Shown here piece after piece: positions 29,406 through 39,192 of a DNA stretch of 64,000 bases; the stretch's first letter is position 1; each line of letters begins with the position of its first letter. Under the pieces are notes generated by a model, which had not been told where the DNA came from, made no database searches, and saw nothing but the letters and a program-made list of their open reading frames with translations. The translations under genes were made by a program, and so were the position numbers. The stretch comes from Clostridium mobile (GTDB taxonomy: Bacteria; Bacillota; Clostridia; Clostridiales; Clostridiaceae), in assembly GCF_018918285.1 (NCBI RefSeq), contig NZ_JAHLQF010000004.1, forward strand, positions 496,001 to 560,000, written 5' to 3'.

Positions 29406-30216
29406 TGCTATTTCCATCCTTTATATTGCTATCCATGCTACCACTTCTATATCCCTCTAAATCAACAGTTATGTATTTATATCCTAATAGCTTTAGTTTT
29501 GAAACTACCATATTTGAAATTTTCTCATCAAAAAACTTGCATATCTGATTTTTATACACTTCTATTCTTGCCGTTTCTCCATAACTTCTTACTCTAGCAC
29601 CCTTAAATCCTATTTCGTGTAAAAATTCTTCACTTTTTTCAATTCTTTCGAGCTCCTCAAAGGATATCTCTTTTCCATAAGGAATTCTAGATAAAAGACA
29701 TGCATAAGAAGGCTTATTCCAAGTATTTAGCTCTAACTCTTTTGAGTATTGCCTAATTTCTTCTTTTTTAAAACCCAATTCTTTAAGAGGACTTTTTATA
29801 CTAAGCTCCTTTAACGCTTTCATCCCAGGTCTATATTCTTTTGTATCATCAAAATTAGTTCCGTCTAATACATATTTAGCCCCTTTATCCTTTGCAAGAA
29901 GCATAATTTTATTAAACACAGCTTTTTTACAAATATAACATCTGTCTTCAGGATTATTTTTAATGAGATCTTCTAATGGCATTTCTAAAAAATAATGTTC
30001 TACACCACTGCTTTTAACAATCTCCTTTACTTCTTCTATCTCCCTTTTAGGAATATATGGAGCTTTTACTGTTATAGCTACTACCTTATCTCCTAATGCC
30101 TCTTGAGAAGTTTTTAGCAAGAAGTTGCTATCTACTCCCCCCGAAAATGCTATAGCAACCTTTTCTAATCCTTTTAAATATTCAATTAAATCTTTATACT
30201 TACTATCTTTAATCAT
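29398..30216 (-). CDS. larE: sulfur transferase LarE
   Basis: 272 residues from ATG 30216 (GAGGTGG upstream). PP-loop SGGVDS at 25-30; [14 protein letters not shown] with Cys93 and Cys96; Cys173 in [15 protein letters not shown], the position of the sacrificial cysteine of L. plantarum LarE. LarE adenylates and thiolates the LarB product. Having three cysteines at these places is compatible with the LarE type that holds a 4Fe-4S cluster instead of sacrificing its own cysteine; that is inference. Confidence 0.94.
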   Translation of the reverse strand: MIKDSKYKDLIEYLKGLEKVAIAFSGGVDSNFLLKTSQEALGDKVVAITVKAPYIPKREIEEVKEIVKSSGVEHYFLEMPLEDLIKNNPEDRCYICKKAVFNKIMLLAKDKGAKYVLDGTNFDDTKEYRPGMKALKELSIKSPLKELGFKKEEIRQYSKELELNTWNKPSYACLLSRIPYGKEISFEELERIEKSEEFLHEIGFKGARVRSYGETARIEVYKNQICKFFDEKISNMVVSKLKLLGYKYITVDLEGYRSGSMDSNIKDGNSNE

Positions 30217-30241
30217 TAATACCACCTCAGAATTAATAAAT

Positions 30242-31495
30242 TTATTTGTTTAATTCTTTTAAAACACCATTATACACTTCATTAAAAGATATGCCTTCTC
30301 TTTCTGCTATAGATTTTACATCTTCATACTCTGGTTTACACTTCACTTTTTCACCATTTAAATAAGCATTTTTAATTTTGATTTTACCGTAAGGTGTATC
30401 TATATGTTCTATACTTCTATCAAGACATTCTCTTTGAACTCTATATTTTCTAAATCCCAATGTGGTTGTTTCTTTTAGCACTAAATTTTTTACTTTATCT
30501 TCACTTTCAATATTATATAACACTGATAAATTAATTCCTGGTCTTCCTTTTTTCATAATCGTTGGAGTTAAATATACATCTAATGCTCCTGCTTCCATTA
30601 GCTTGTCCATTACATATGGATATATTTCTGGATTCATATCGTCAATATTGCATTCTAGTACATACACATCCTGATTGTGTTGAACCTCTCCTAAAAAAAC
30701 TCTAAGTACATTAGGTATATTTCCTTCATCTTTAAATCCTATGCCGTATCCAATCTTATCAATATTAAAACTAAAATCTTCTTTGTATTCAGAAACTAAT
30801 GTAGCTAGTATTGCGGCTCCTGTAGGAGTTGTAGCTTCAAAAGGTATAGTCCCTTTTTTAATAGGTATTCCTTTTAGTATTTCTGTAGTAGCTGGTGCTG
30901 GCACTGGGAAGGTTCCATGTGCGCAATTTACAAAACCTTTACCCAACTCTATTGGTGCAGAAATAACCTTGTCTACATTTAAGTAGTCATAGCAAATCGC
31001 TGCCCCTACTATATCTACAATAGAATCTACAGCTCCAACTTCATGAAAATGAACATCATACAAACTCTTTCCATGAACCTTAGCTTCAGCCTCTGCTACC
31101 TTTTCAAAGATTTTCATACTTAATTCCTTCACCCTTGAATTTAACTTGCTATTATAAATTATTTCTTCTATATCTTTTAAATTTCTATGATGGTGATGTA
31201 CATGGTGATCTTCATGCTTATGTCCATCATTGTGTTCATGTCCGCCACTGTGTTCATTATCATGTTTATGTCCATGGTCATGTTCATTATTAAGGTGATC
31301 TTCTAGAATCACATTTACTTTAGTACCAGTTATACCTTTCTTTTCATCTTTTTTTACCTCTATACGATAGCCATGTAAATGCAGTTTACATAACTCTTTT
31401 AAAAGATAATCTTCATTCACTCCCAAATCTATCATAGCTCCTAAGTTCATATCACCGCTAATTCCGGAAAAGCAATCATAATATAAAACTCTCAT
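30242..31495 (-). CDS. larC: nickel insertion protein LarC (single reading frame)
   Basis: 417 residues from ATG 31495 (GGGTG 8 nt upstream; upstream codons to 31582 overlap the glycosylase gene). LarC inserts nickel into the pincer dithio-nucleotide. A histidine-rich segment at residues 67-103 holds 16 histidines and likely binds nickel. Family blocks: DCFSGISGDM at the N-terminus, VHFHEVGAVDSIVDIVG, and the C-terminal CNIDDMNPE. Some LarC genes need a programmed frameshift; here it is one continuous frame. Confidence 0.94.
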   Translation of the reverse strand: MRVLYYDCFSGISGDMNLGAMIDLGVNEDYLLKELCKLHLHGYRIEVKKDEKKGITGTKVNVILEDHLNNEHDHGHKHDNEHSGGHEHNDGHKHEDHHVHHHHRNLKDIEEIIYNSKLNSRVKELSMKIFEKVAEAEAKVHGKSLYDVHFHEVGAVDSIVDIVGAAICYDYLNVDKVISAPIELGKGFVNCAHGTFPVPAPATTEILKGIPIKKGTIPFEATTPTGAAILATLVSEYKEDFSFNIDKIGYGIGFKDEGNIPNVLRVFLGEVQHNQDVYVLECNIDDMNPEIYPYVMDKLMEAGALDVYLTPTIMKKGRPGINLSVLYNIESEDKVKNLVLKETTTLGFRKYRVQRECLDRSIEHIDTPYGKIKIKNAYLNGEKVKCKPEYEDVKSIAEREGISFNEVYNGVLKELNK

Positions 31496-31511
31496 ATCCC
31501 ACTCACCCTTT

Positions 31512-32123
31512 CTATTTTTTTGATACATATTTATTACCTTTAATATAAAATCTCCAAGGATAGTCTTTAGCCTCCTCAGCATAATCTATCCCTATACGTT
31601 TTGACGCAGAAACCTCAAAACTTTCTTTTATACCCTCCTCTATAAAAATATCATCTTCTAATAAATCTAAACCATTTAAATCTTTATCTATCCCCATAGC
31701 CATACATAACTTTGAAGGTCCATTTGTTATATTTATTTTTTCCCTATTACTTAGCTCATCATAGCCTTTTTTGAATCTTCTAAAGCTCATAGCTTCAAGA
31801 TTCTCTAATGGTTCAACAGCCCTTATTAAGACAGCTTGAGGTACACCTTCTTCCCTTGTTACCACGTTCATACAATAATAAAGCCCATAAATAAAGTATA
31901 CATAAGAAAATCCAGGTTTTCCATACATGACCTCAGTTCTTTTAGTTCTTCTATTGTTATAGGAGTGCGCAGCTTTATCCATGAATCCCATATAGGCCTC
32001 TACCTCAACTATCTTACTTTTACATATTTTATTGTCCTTATTTACTACTAATATCTTCCCCAACAACTCTTTTGCAACAATAAGAGTATCTCTATTATAA
32101 AAATCTCTAGATAACTTCATCAT
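31512..32123 (-). CDS. 3-methyladenine DNA glycosylase (AAG/Mpg family)
   Basis: 204 residues from ATG 32123 (AGGG 5 nt upstream). Removes alkylated purines from DNA. Family motifs: IVEVEAYMG (catalytic Glu), AAHSYNNRRTKRTEVMYGKPG and YFIYGLYYCMNVVT, then NGPSKLCMAMGI near 137. First gene of the set leading into larC, larE and larB, with a 16-nt gap. The link between base-excision repair and nickel cofactor synthesis looks like chance operon sharing. Confidence 0.94.
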   Translation of the reverse strand: MMKLSRDFYNRDTLIVAKELLGKILVVNKDNKICKSKIVEVEAYMGFMDKAAHSYNNRRTKRTEVMYGKPGFSYVYFIYGLYYCMNVVTREEGVPQAVLIRAVEPLENLEAMSFRRFKKGYDELSNREKINITNGPSKLCMAMGIDKDLNGLDLLEDDIFIEEGIKESFEVSASKRIGIDYAEEAKDYPWRFYIKGNKYVSKK

Positions 32124-32301
32124 TATCACCCTTTCACTTATAGAGTTATTATCCCTTTATACTAATTAATTATTATTCAATTTATCTATTCCATAAAAAG
32201 TAAAACTTTCTGTTATTGATTCTAATCATTTAAATATTTGTCATGTACTTAATATTATAATTGTATTTTTCGCTATTCCAAAATAATATTTTAATAAATA
32301 A

Positions 32302-32341
32302 AGTATAGATATAGAGAATAAAACTTCTCCACATCTATACT
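32302..32341 (-). terminator. MATE gene terminator
   Basis: AGTATAGAT/ATCTATACT outer stem (32302-32310 / 32333-32341) with further GAGAA/TTCTC pairing inside. Confidence 0.6.
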
Positions 32342-32370
32342 TCAATCTCATAAAATATTATTAATGTTGT

Positions 32371-33828
32371 TTAAGAAACTTCTGTATCTAAATTTTGTTG
32401 ATTTTCATTTTTTTTATTAAATGTCTTTAAAAAATTTATAGCTAATATAGTGGCTACAATAATTGCTAATAAATCAGCAATAGGTTGAGTAAGCATTAAA
32501 CCATACAATCCTGGATCCATTGTATTTGGGAAAATAAATTTAAACATATTAACTAAATTAATGTTATTACTAAAAAGCTTTGGTAAAACTAATATAGCTG
32601 GTATAAGGAATAATCCTTGTCTTGTGACAGATATAACCATTGCCTCGGCACTCCTACCTAATCCTAAGAATAGACCGTTAAATAATATTTGGAATCCTAA
32701 GAAAGGCAATACTAAAGAAAAACCTCTTATATTATTTACACCTAATTTTATAACTTCAACATCATTACTAAAGATTCTAACTAAAGCTCCAGAGAATATA
32801 TTCAAGAGCATAACAGCTGCTACGCCGTAGGCCGTAACCCATATAAGAGATATTTTAGTAGCTTTTTTGACTCTATCATACTTTTTAGCACCATAGTTAT
32901 AACCTACAAAAGGTTGGAATCCTTGAATATACCCAAATAAAACATAGGTAACCAAAGTATTTATTTTGATGGTAATTCCTAAAGAAGCGACGGCTGCATC
33001 TCCATACACCACTGCTGCTGAATTTAAAAGTGCCATGCCAAAGGAAGCTAAAAATTGCATTAAAAAAGTAGGAATACCCATCTTAAAGATTTCACTGTAT
33101 ATTTTCTTACTAGGTGTAAAAAACTTTTTATCTATTGATAATACTCCCTTTTTTCTCTTAAAATAAGATAACAGGTATATTGTAGAAACCCCTTGACCAA
33201 TTATCGTAGCAATAGCTGCACCCTTTACTTTCATATCAAAGGTTAGTATAAAAATGGGATCTAAAACAATATTTAGTACTGCACCAATCATTAAAGCATA
33301 CATACTAAATTTAGAATTACCCTCAGCACGAATTATATTGTTTAAAGTCATATTCACTATTGTAATTGTTGAACCTAATACTAATATAACTGAATAGTCC
33401 ATAGCATATGGTAATATAGTTTCTGATGCTCCAGTAATGGATAAAATTTGTTTTAAAAACGTAAGGCAAATTATAGTGCACAATACCCCTGTTCCTATAG
33501 CGGTAAAAAATGCAGTAGAGGCTGTTCTACTAGCTTCTTCATTATTTTTTTCTCCTAGACATCTTGATATATAAGAGGCAGATCCTACCCCAAAAGCCTG
33601 CCCTATGGCACCTATAATCATAAATAGAGGGAAAGATACAGAAACCGCACCAATAGCTGCTGTATCTCTTAGCATTCCTACAAAAGCAGTGTCCGCTAAA
33701 TTGTAAACTGCATTAATAAGCATAGCCACTATAGCTGGAACAGCTAAAGTTAATAATACTTTTTTAATTTCTCCCTCTCCCATCATGTGGGCTTTTTTTT
33801 CTCTTTCTTCTGAAGCTATTGAACTCAT
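32371..33828 (-). CDS. MATE family multidrug exporter
   Basis: 485 residues with twelve predicted membrane segments, MepA-like MATE exporter. N-terminal VLLTLAVPAIVAMLINAVYN LADTAFVG is the family signature, repeated in the second half (KMGIPTFLMQFLASFGMALLN). Uses the sodium or proton gradient to export cationic compounds. Lies 11 nt downstream of the TetR gene on the same strand, so both are probably repressed together. Confidence 0.92.
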   Translation of the reverse strand: MSSIASEEREKKAHMMGEGEIKKVLLTLAVPAIVAMLINAVYNLADTAFVGMLRDTAAIGAVSVSFPLFMIIGAIGQAFGVGSASYISRCLGEKNNEEASRTASTAFFTAIGTGVLCTIICLTFLKQILSITGASETILPYAMDYSVILVLGSTITIVNMTLNNIIRAEGNSKFSMYALMIGAVLNIVLDPIFILTFDMKVKGAAIATIIGQGVSTIYLLSYFKRKKGVLSIDKKFFTPSKKIYSEIFKMGIPTFLMQFLASFGMALLNSAAVVYGDAAVASLGITIKINTLVTYVLFGYIQGFQPFVGYNYGAKKYDRVKKATKISLIWVTAYGVAAVMLLNIFSGALVRIFSNDVEVIKLGVNNIRGFSLVLPFLGFQILFNGLFLGLGRSAEAMVISVTRQGLFLIPAILVLPKLFSNNINLVNMFKFIFPNTMDPGLYGLMLTQPIADLLAIIVATILAINFLKTFNKKNENQQNLDTEVS

Positions 33829-33839
33829 TTAATCACTCC

Positions 33840-34406
33840 TTATACTAAAAATGCTTCTAATGTTTTATTTAGAATTTTTATATTTTTTACTTTTTCATTC
33901 TTATGTGATTTTATAATAACTATTATAGACATGAGTATAATCTCAGATATTTTCATATCTATATTTTTATCTTCTTTAAATTCTTCTTTTTTTTCTAGCT
34001 TACTTATAGAAAGTTCTATCTTTTTAATAAGAGTTTCTTTAAATTCTGTAACTCTTTTATCATTAGATAAATCCTTTATATTGTCATTCCTCAATTCTTT
34101 TCCGATTCCTTGTCTATTTTCTATGTCACTATATAAAATATTTATAACTTCATTTGCTTTTTCTTTAGGCAATAAAGATGATTCTAATACACTATCTAGC
34201 TTAATAAAAGTATCATTCCAACTTTCTTTCAATATAGAAATATAAAGCTCTTTCTTATTAGGATAATAATTATAAAGTGTACCTACCGCTATGCCACATT
34301 CTTTAGCGATCATTTTCATATCCACCGCTTTATAGCCCTTTTTTAAAAATAAATCCATTGAAGTGCTGAATATTTTACTCTCTATATCTTTTATTATTTT
34401 AGGCAC
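33840..34406 (-). CDS. TetR family repressor of the MATE exporter
   Basis: 188 residues from GTG 34406 (GGAGG 8 nt upstream). N-terminal helix-turn-helix IAKECGIAVGTLYNYYPNKKELY is the TetR signature; the C-terminal ligand domain is unassigned. A perfect 8-bp palindrome overlaps its promoter, so it likely represses itself and the downstream exporter until a ligand binds. Confidence 0.92.
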   Translation of the reverse strand: MPKIIKDIESKIFSTSMDLFLKKGYKAVDMKMIAKECGIAVGTLYNYYPNKKELYISILKESWNDTFIKLDSVLESSLLPKEKANEVINILYSDIENRQGIGKELRNDNIKDLSNDKRVTEFKETLIKKIELSISKLEKKEEFKEDKNIDMKISEIILMSIIVIIKSHKNEKVKNIKILNKTLEAFLV

Positions 34407-34427
34407 AAAAAACACCTCCTTATTTTT

Positions 34428-34472
34428 AAATGAATCACCATTCATTTTAAGTTAAAGCCATAACATTGTCAA
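34428..34472 (-). promoter_or_regulatory. tetR-MATE promoter with overlapping operator
   Basis: TTGACA (34472-34467), 17 nt, TAAAAT (34449-34444). The palindrome AAATGAAT-CACC-ATTCATTT (34428-34447) overlaps the -10 and start site, a standard position for TetR autoregulation. Confidence 0.75.
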
Positions 34473-34497
34473 TTCGTAATTAAGATTATATTTTATA

Positions 34498-34553
34498 AAA
34501 AACAAAGTATAGATCTTAAATATAATAATACTTACTATCTATACTTTGTTTTT
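34498..34553 (-). terminator. rbsK terminator
   Basis: 17-bp perfect stem (34498-34514 / 34537-34553) with a 22-nt loop, ending in TTTTT. Its inner AAAGTATAGAT also occurs in the MATE gene terminator. Confidence 0.75.
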
Positions 34554-34556
34554 AAA

Positions 34557-35456
34557 TTATTTTTTACTTATAAACTCATTTACTTCTTGCATACATGGCA
34601 GAGAAGTTTGAGCACCCTTTTTAGTTGTAGTTAAAGCTCCTACTGCATTGGCGAATTTTAAAATATCCTCTATACTCTTGTTTTCACATAGTGCTACGGC
34701 TAATGCCGCATTAAAGGAATCACCTGCAGCGGTAGTATCTATAGCTTCAACTCTAAAACTATCTACCCTGTATTCTCCTACTTTTCCTAGACAGTAGCAC
34801 CCCTTTTCTCCTAACGTAACTACTATATTTTTAGCTCCTCTGTCTAGTAACTCCTTCGAAGCCATTTCTACATTTTCTTCAATACCAGTAAGTTTGTACA
34901 GCTCTGTTTCATTAGGAGTTATATAGTCTATATAACTATAAATTTCTTCTGGTAACTCCTTTGCTGGAGCTGGATTTAGAATAACTATCTTATTGTGTTT
35001 TTTTGCCAATTTAGCTGAATACATAACAGTTTCCATTGGTATTTCTAACTGTAGCACAACTATATCGCTTCTTTCTATTAATCTCTCCGAATCATCAATC
35101 CATTTATTATCTAATTGAAAGTTTGCGCCAGAATAAACTACTATGGTATTATCACCATTTTTATCTACGGTTATTAGAGCATTACCTGTAGGTACATCTA
35201 CAGCATTTATGCAGCTAGTATCTATGCCTTCTTTCTCTAAACTTTCTTTTAGTTTTTTCCCTATTACATCATTTCCTACAGCACCTATCATAGATACTTC
35301 TGCACCAAGTCTCCTTGCTGCTACCGCTTGATTTGCACCTTTTCCTCCAGCGCTGTCCTCAAAGGAATTTGCATGAAGTGTCTCCCCTTTTCTTGGAAGC
35401 TCCTCTACAGTCGATACATAGTCTATGTTAATACTGCCTATAACTAAAATCTCCAA
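34557..35456 (-). CDS. rbsK: ribokinase
   Basis: About 299 residues of the PfkB sugar kinase family. N-terminal LVIGSINIDYVSTVEELPRK, the GGKGANQAVAA block and the C-terminal anion-hole motif DTTAAGDSFNAALA are present; the usual DTTGAGD has Ala for Gly. Start TTG 35456 lies 6 nt after GAGGTG and overlaps the end of the lacI gene. Phosphorylates ribose released by the nucleoside hydrolases of this operon, feeding the pentose phosphate pathway. Confidence 0.94.
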   Translation of the reverse strand: MEILVIGSINIDYVSTVEELPRKGETLHANSFEDSAGGKGANQAVAARRLGAEVSMIGAVGNDVIGKKLKESLEKEGIDTSCINAVDVPTGNALITVDKNGDNTIVVYSGANFQLDNKWIDDSERLIERSDIVVLQLEIPMETVMYSAKLAKKHNKIVILNPAPAKELPEEIYSYIDYITPNETELYKLTGIEENVEMASKELLDRGAKNIVVTLGEKGCYCLGKVGEYRVDSFRVEAIDTTAAGDSFNAALAVALCENKSIEDILKFANAVGALTTTKKGAQTSLPCMQEVNEFISKK

Positions 35457-36471
35457 TGAAATCACCTCGTTTTGAAACAGAATCTCTTATTATTAAGTCT
35501 GTATTCAGTATTATTTCTCTTTCTTTTACTTCTTCTTTATTAATTATTTTCATTAGTAATTCTACAGCCTTATATCCCATTTGATAAGTTGGTTGAGATA
35601 CGGTAGTTAGTTTGGGAAATGTTGCTTTACTAAAAAAGATATTATCATATCCAGTCACTGAAACTTCTCCAGGAACATTTATCTTCCTACTGTTTAAAAC
35701 TTCTAAAGCTCCTATAGCCATTAAATCATTTTCACAAGCTACTGCAGTAAATTTATTACTACACTCTAAAAGCTCCTCCATACATTTTATGCCACTAGTT
35801 ATTTTATAATCTCCATACTTTATAAACTCTTCTCTGATAGGAACTCCATATTTTTCAAGTGCCTTTTTATATCCTTTTAATCTACCGCAATTAAATGTTG
35901 CTCCTCTTTTACCTGATATATATGCTATTTCTGTATGACCATTTTTGAGAAGATATTCTACTATTTTAAACATTCCTGCTTCACCATTTGTAGCTACAAA
36001 TGGAATATTATCTATATTCGTATTTCTATCCATTGATACAAAAGGTATCTTATGCTTGTAAAGCAAATTTATATTTTCTCCGTTATTGTATAGAGTGCTA
36101 GTGTATATTATTCCATCTACACATTTCTCTTTTAAAATTTGAATATAGGTTTTTTCTTTATTTTCGTTATCATCCGTATTACATAAAATAATATTATACC
36201 CATATTCATTTGCTGCATCTTCCACTCCCCTTACTATTCCAGGGAAAAAAGGGTTATTTATATCTGGCAATACAAGACCTATGATATTAGTTTTTTTAGT
36301 CACTAATCCTCTTGCTATACTACTAGGTATATAATTATGCTTTTTCATTATTTGCAAAATTTTTTCCCTAGTCTCTTTGCTAACACCATCCTCTTTGTTG
36401 TTTATAACTCTAGATACTGTAGCAATAGATACATTAGCCTCCTTGGCTATATCCTTGATAGTTATGCTCAT
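35428..36471 (-). CDS. LacI family regulator of the nucleoside operon
   Basis: 347 residues. N-terminal LacI helix-turn-helix (TIKDIAKEANVSIATVSRVI) and hinge helix (ARGLVTKKTN), then a periplasmic-binding-like effector domain with NIIGLVLPDINNPFFP. RbsR-like in context: the last genes of the operon are this regulator and rbsK. ATG 36471 is 7 nt after GGGAG and overlaps the previous stop. Possible target: the paired AAACGTTT sites before the lipoprotein gene at 45805. Confidence 0.9.
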   Translation of the reverse strand: MSITIKDIAKEANVSIATVSRVINNKEDGVSKETREKILQIMKKHNYIPSSIARGLVTKKTNIIGLVLPDINNPFFPGIVRGVEDAANEYGYNIILCNTDDNENKEKTYIQILKEKCVDGIIYTSTLYNNGENINLLYKHKIPFVSMDRNTNIDNIPFVATNGEAGMFKIVEYLLKNGHTEIAYISGKRGATFNCGRLKGYKKALEKYGVPIREEFIKYGDYKITSGIKCMEELLECSNKFTAVACENDLMAIGALEVLNSRKINVPGEVSVTGYDNIFFSKATFPKLTTVSQPTYQMGYKAVELLMKIINKEEVKEREIILNTDLIIRDSVSKRGDFIGDFSYRQY

Positions 36472-36473
36472 TA

Positions 36474-37874
36474 TCATTCTCCCTTGTCGGATTTCCTAAT
36501 CGCCTCTACTGTCCATTTTGATAGCTCACTTATTTTTAATTTTTCCATAGTTCTAACATAAGTTATTAGATCGTCACCAATTGGTTCAAACCATTTTTTA
36601 TCTATTCCTTTTAAACCATGAATTATACCATATATTGTAGCTATCTGAGCAGCATTACAGTCAACATCTTGTCCTGCCATAGATATTATATTCATTGTTT
36701 TGTCAAAATCATTTCCACCAAAGTATAAAGCTACAACTTCTGCTGCTGCGTTTGGATATGCATGAATCCAGTTATACATTTTATATTTTTCTTCACAAGG
36801 CTTCCACGCATCTCTCCAGTTATTATTATTTTTGCATTGATTATATGCAAACTCTATTACTGAATAGTACTCTGAATCCTTAGGTATCATTTCTATTGTT
36901 TTATCTAATATAGTTTTTACATCATTTTCAACAAAAGCTAAAGATACTAATACCGCATTGAATATTTCTCCTATTACACCATTGTTATGATGTGAAATTA
37001 CCCCATCAATCCAAGCAAGTCTAGCTGCTTCTTCTGGATTTCCTGGAGCAACCATTCCACATATGGCTCCTCTCATTTGTGCGCCTATCCATTCACGATA
37101 ATAGTTATTAAATTCACCACTGTGAGGAGGATATATTCCGCCTTTGATATTTTTTAATGCGATATCTTCTGCTGACCAACCTAATGGAATAAGTCCAACC
37201 CATTCTTCCGCTATATCTGATGAAGTAACTTCATAACCTTTTTCATCAAAAGCTTTTAGGAAAGCTAATTCATATGTTATATCATCATTATATGTATTTG
37301 GCTTTCTAACATAATACTTTACGTCACCGAAAGTCTTTTCGATATTCTCAGTAGTATATCCTTCTATAGCTGTTCCTAGAGCTCCTGCACATATTTGAGC
37401 TATCCATCCTGCTAATATCTTTTCTTCAAAATCTTCCCTTGATATATCGTATTTATCATATTTATAGAATTTTACTGAATTTTTATATTCTTCCCAAGTG
37501 GAATATATTTTATATTTCCAATATGGTGAACTCATATCCTTTTTCACATTGTTCAATTTATGATAAACCCTAGCAGTTATTTTACTTAATTCAACGATAT
37601 TGTCTTCTTCTAAAGCTTTAAGACCAAGGGGAATTAACTCTTCTGCCTCTTCTACACTATATCCCATGTTATCCATAGATTGAATAGCTCCTATTATAAC
37701 TCTCTCTGGAGCAAATGATCCTGGAACATTACTTTTCCAAACTGCCTTAGTCATTGCTTCTATATATTTTTCTGCATGTTCTGCTCCCGTACTCCAAGTC
37801 TGATCCTCTTCACCTAATACTACAGGTATAGCATTTTGCATTAACTCGTATTCCATTTCCCAAGCTTTTTTCAT
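36474..37874 (-). CDS. ADP-ribosylglycohydrolase family protein
   Basis: 466 residues. The DraG/ARH fold is recognisable by EKILAGWIAQICAGALGTAIEG, a metal site YNDDITYE near residue 197 and the C-terminal GQDVDCNAAQIATIYGII, which holds the second set of metal-binding aspartates. A roughly 150-residue N-terminal helical extension precedes the catalytic domain. ARH enzymes cleave N- or O-glycosidic ADP-ribose bonds. Placement inside a nucleoside salvage operon suggests a substrate that is a ribosyl compound rather than a protein, but this is inference. Confidence 0.85.
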   Translation of the reverse strand: MKKAWEMEYELMQNAIPVVLGEEDQTWSTGAEHAEKYIEAMTKAVWKSNVPGSFAPERVIIGAIQSMDNMGYSVEEAEELIPLGLKALEEDNIVELSKITARVYHKLNNVKKDMSSPYWKYKIYSTWEEYKNSVKFYKYDKYDISREDFEEKILAGWIAQICAGALGTAIEGYTTENIEKTFGDVKYYVRKPNTYNDDITYELAFLKAFDEKGYEVTSSDIAEEWVGLIPLGWSAEDIALKNIKGGIYPPHSGEFNNYYREWIGAQMRGAICGMVAPGNPEEAARLAWIDGVISHHNNGVIGEIFNAVLVSLAFVENDVKTILDKTIEMIPKDSEYYSVIEFAYNQCKNNNNWRDAWKPCEEKYKMYNWIHAYPNAAAEVVALYFGGNDFDKTMNIISMAGQDVDCNAAQIATIYGIIHGLKGIDKKWFEPIGDDLITYVRTMEKLKISELSKWTVEAIRKSDKGE

Positions 37875-37887
37875 AATTTTTTCCTCC

Positions 37888-39192
37888 TTAATATATAACT
37901 TTATTTGTACCTTTTCCTTTATTTAGTATATTTTTTGAGGTAGTTTCAATCTCTTTCCACAATAATTCATTTTTAAATACTACCTCTCCATCTTTCTTTA
38001 TAAATTTCCCATCAACCATTGAATGTACTATATTTTTACTTTCACCGCTATAAATTATAGAGGCTAGTGGATTATAATTTGGGTAAGTATTACTTTTGCT
38101 TAGATCCCATATAAGTAAGTCTGCATTAAATCCTTTCTTTACTTCTCCAGTATTAAAGTTTAATGCACTATGCCCCCTCATTAAAATTTTCCACATATCT
38201 TTTAGTTTAAAATCTTCCGCTCTATTCTCTAACTTACCAATCAGAGCAAATAACCTTAATTGTTCTAAAGGATTTAATGTATTTGAACTTGCTCCTCCAT
38301 CTGTTCCTATACATAATGGAAGCTCATTGTATCTATTGAAAACATTACCTACGCCCATTCCTAATTTCATATAAGTCTTAGGACATATAGCAAAGAAAGT
38401 ATTTTTATTTATATATTTAAAGTCCTCTTCTTTAACCCATAGACCATGAGCGATTATTAACGGAAGATTGAATCCATCTGCTTCATTCAACATTTGAAAA
38501 GGAGTTTTTCCATACTCATTTAAACTCTGTATTACCTGTTCCTCTGTCTCAGATACATGTATATGTAATCCTACTCTAAGCTCTTTTGCTTTCTCTACTA
38601 TTCTCTTTAGTTTATCTGGTGGACAAGTGTAAGGGGCATGTGGTCCCATTCTTAAATTAAGTCTACTACTTTCATTCCTTCTCTTTTCTATAAGATTAGA
38701 AGCTTCATTTAAGATATCTTCAAAATTATCAGCTAATCCAAATACTGTAGGTGCTATATCTCCTCTAATACCACTTTTTATAACTGCATCACAAATCTTA
38801 TCTGCGAAAAAGTAGTGATCTGCAAAAGCTGTAACTCCATTATCTATCATCTCACTTATCCCTAACAATGCTCCATAATATATATCCATAGGGGTAAGTT
38901 TACTTTCATAAGGAAATATCTCCACATTGAACCAATCATTAATATTTACGTCCTCAGCTAATCCTTTTAGTATATTCATTGGCACATGAGAATGTAAATT
39001 TACAAAACTAGGTGTTATATAATGATCTTTGCACTGGGTTACTTCCTTAGCGCCTTCTTCATACTCTTTTGATATTTTCTCTATCTTTCCATCCCTTATA
39101 TATAAATGTACCTTCTCTTCTATATTACCTTCATTATGTATTATGTTGCCATCTTTTAAGACTGTATCCCACTTATAATAACCCTTAAGCAT
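37888..39192 (-). CDS. amidohydrolase, nucleoside/purine deaminase-like
   Basis: 434 residues of the amidohydrolase superfamily close to S-adenosylhomocysteine / methylthioadenosine deaminases and SsnA. Zinc site residues: FVNLHSHVP (HxH), HIHVSET, IIAHGLW and CIGTDGGASS. Deaminates an adenine- or guanine-type compound. Overlaps the preceding nucleoside hydrolase by 8 nt. In the operon it would act on a free base or nucleoside taken up by the adjacent ABC transporter; the exact substrate cannot be read. Confidence 0.85.
   Translation of the reverse strand: MLKGYYKWDTVLKDGNIIHNEGNIEEKVHLYIRDGKIEKISKEYEEGAKEVTQCKDHYITPSFVNLHSHVPMNILKGLAEDVNINDWFNVEIFPYESKLTPMDIYYGALLGISEMIDNGVTAFADHYFFADKICDAVIKSGIRGDIAPTVFGLADNFEDILNEASNLIEKRRNESSRLNLRMGPHAPYTCPPDKLKRIVEKAKELRVGLHIHVSETEEQVIQSLNEYGKTPFQMLNEADGFNLPLIIAHGLWVKEEDFKYINKNTFFAICPKTYMKLGMGVGNVFNRYNELPLCIGTDGGASSNTLNPLEQLRLFALIGKLENRAEDFKLKDMWKILMRGHSALNFNTGEVKKGFNADLLIWDLSKSNTYPNYNPLASIIYSGESKNIVHSMVDGKFIKKDGEVVFKNELLWKEIETTSKNILNKGKGTNKVIY

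Noticed and set aside
31272-31495. Programmed frameshift in larC
   Set aside because: The gene is one uninterrupted frame from start to stop.
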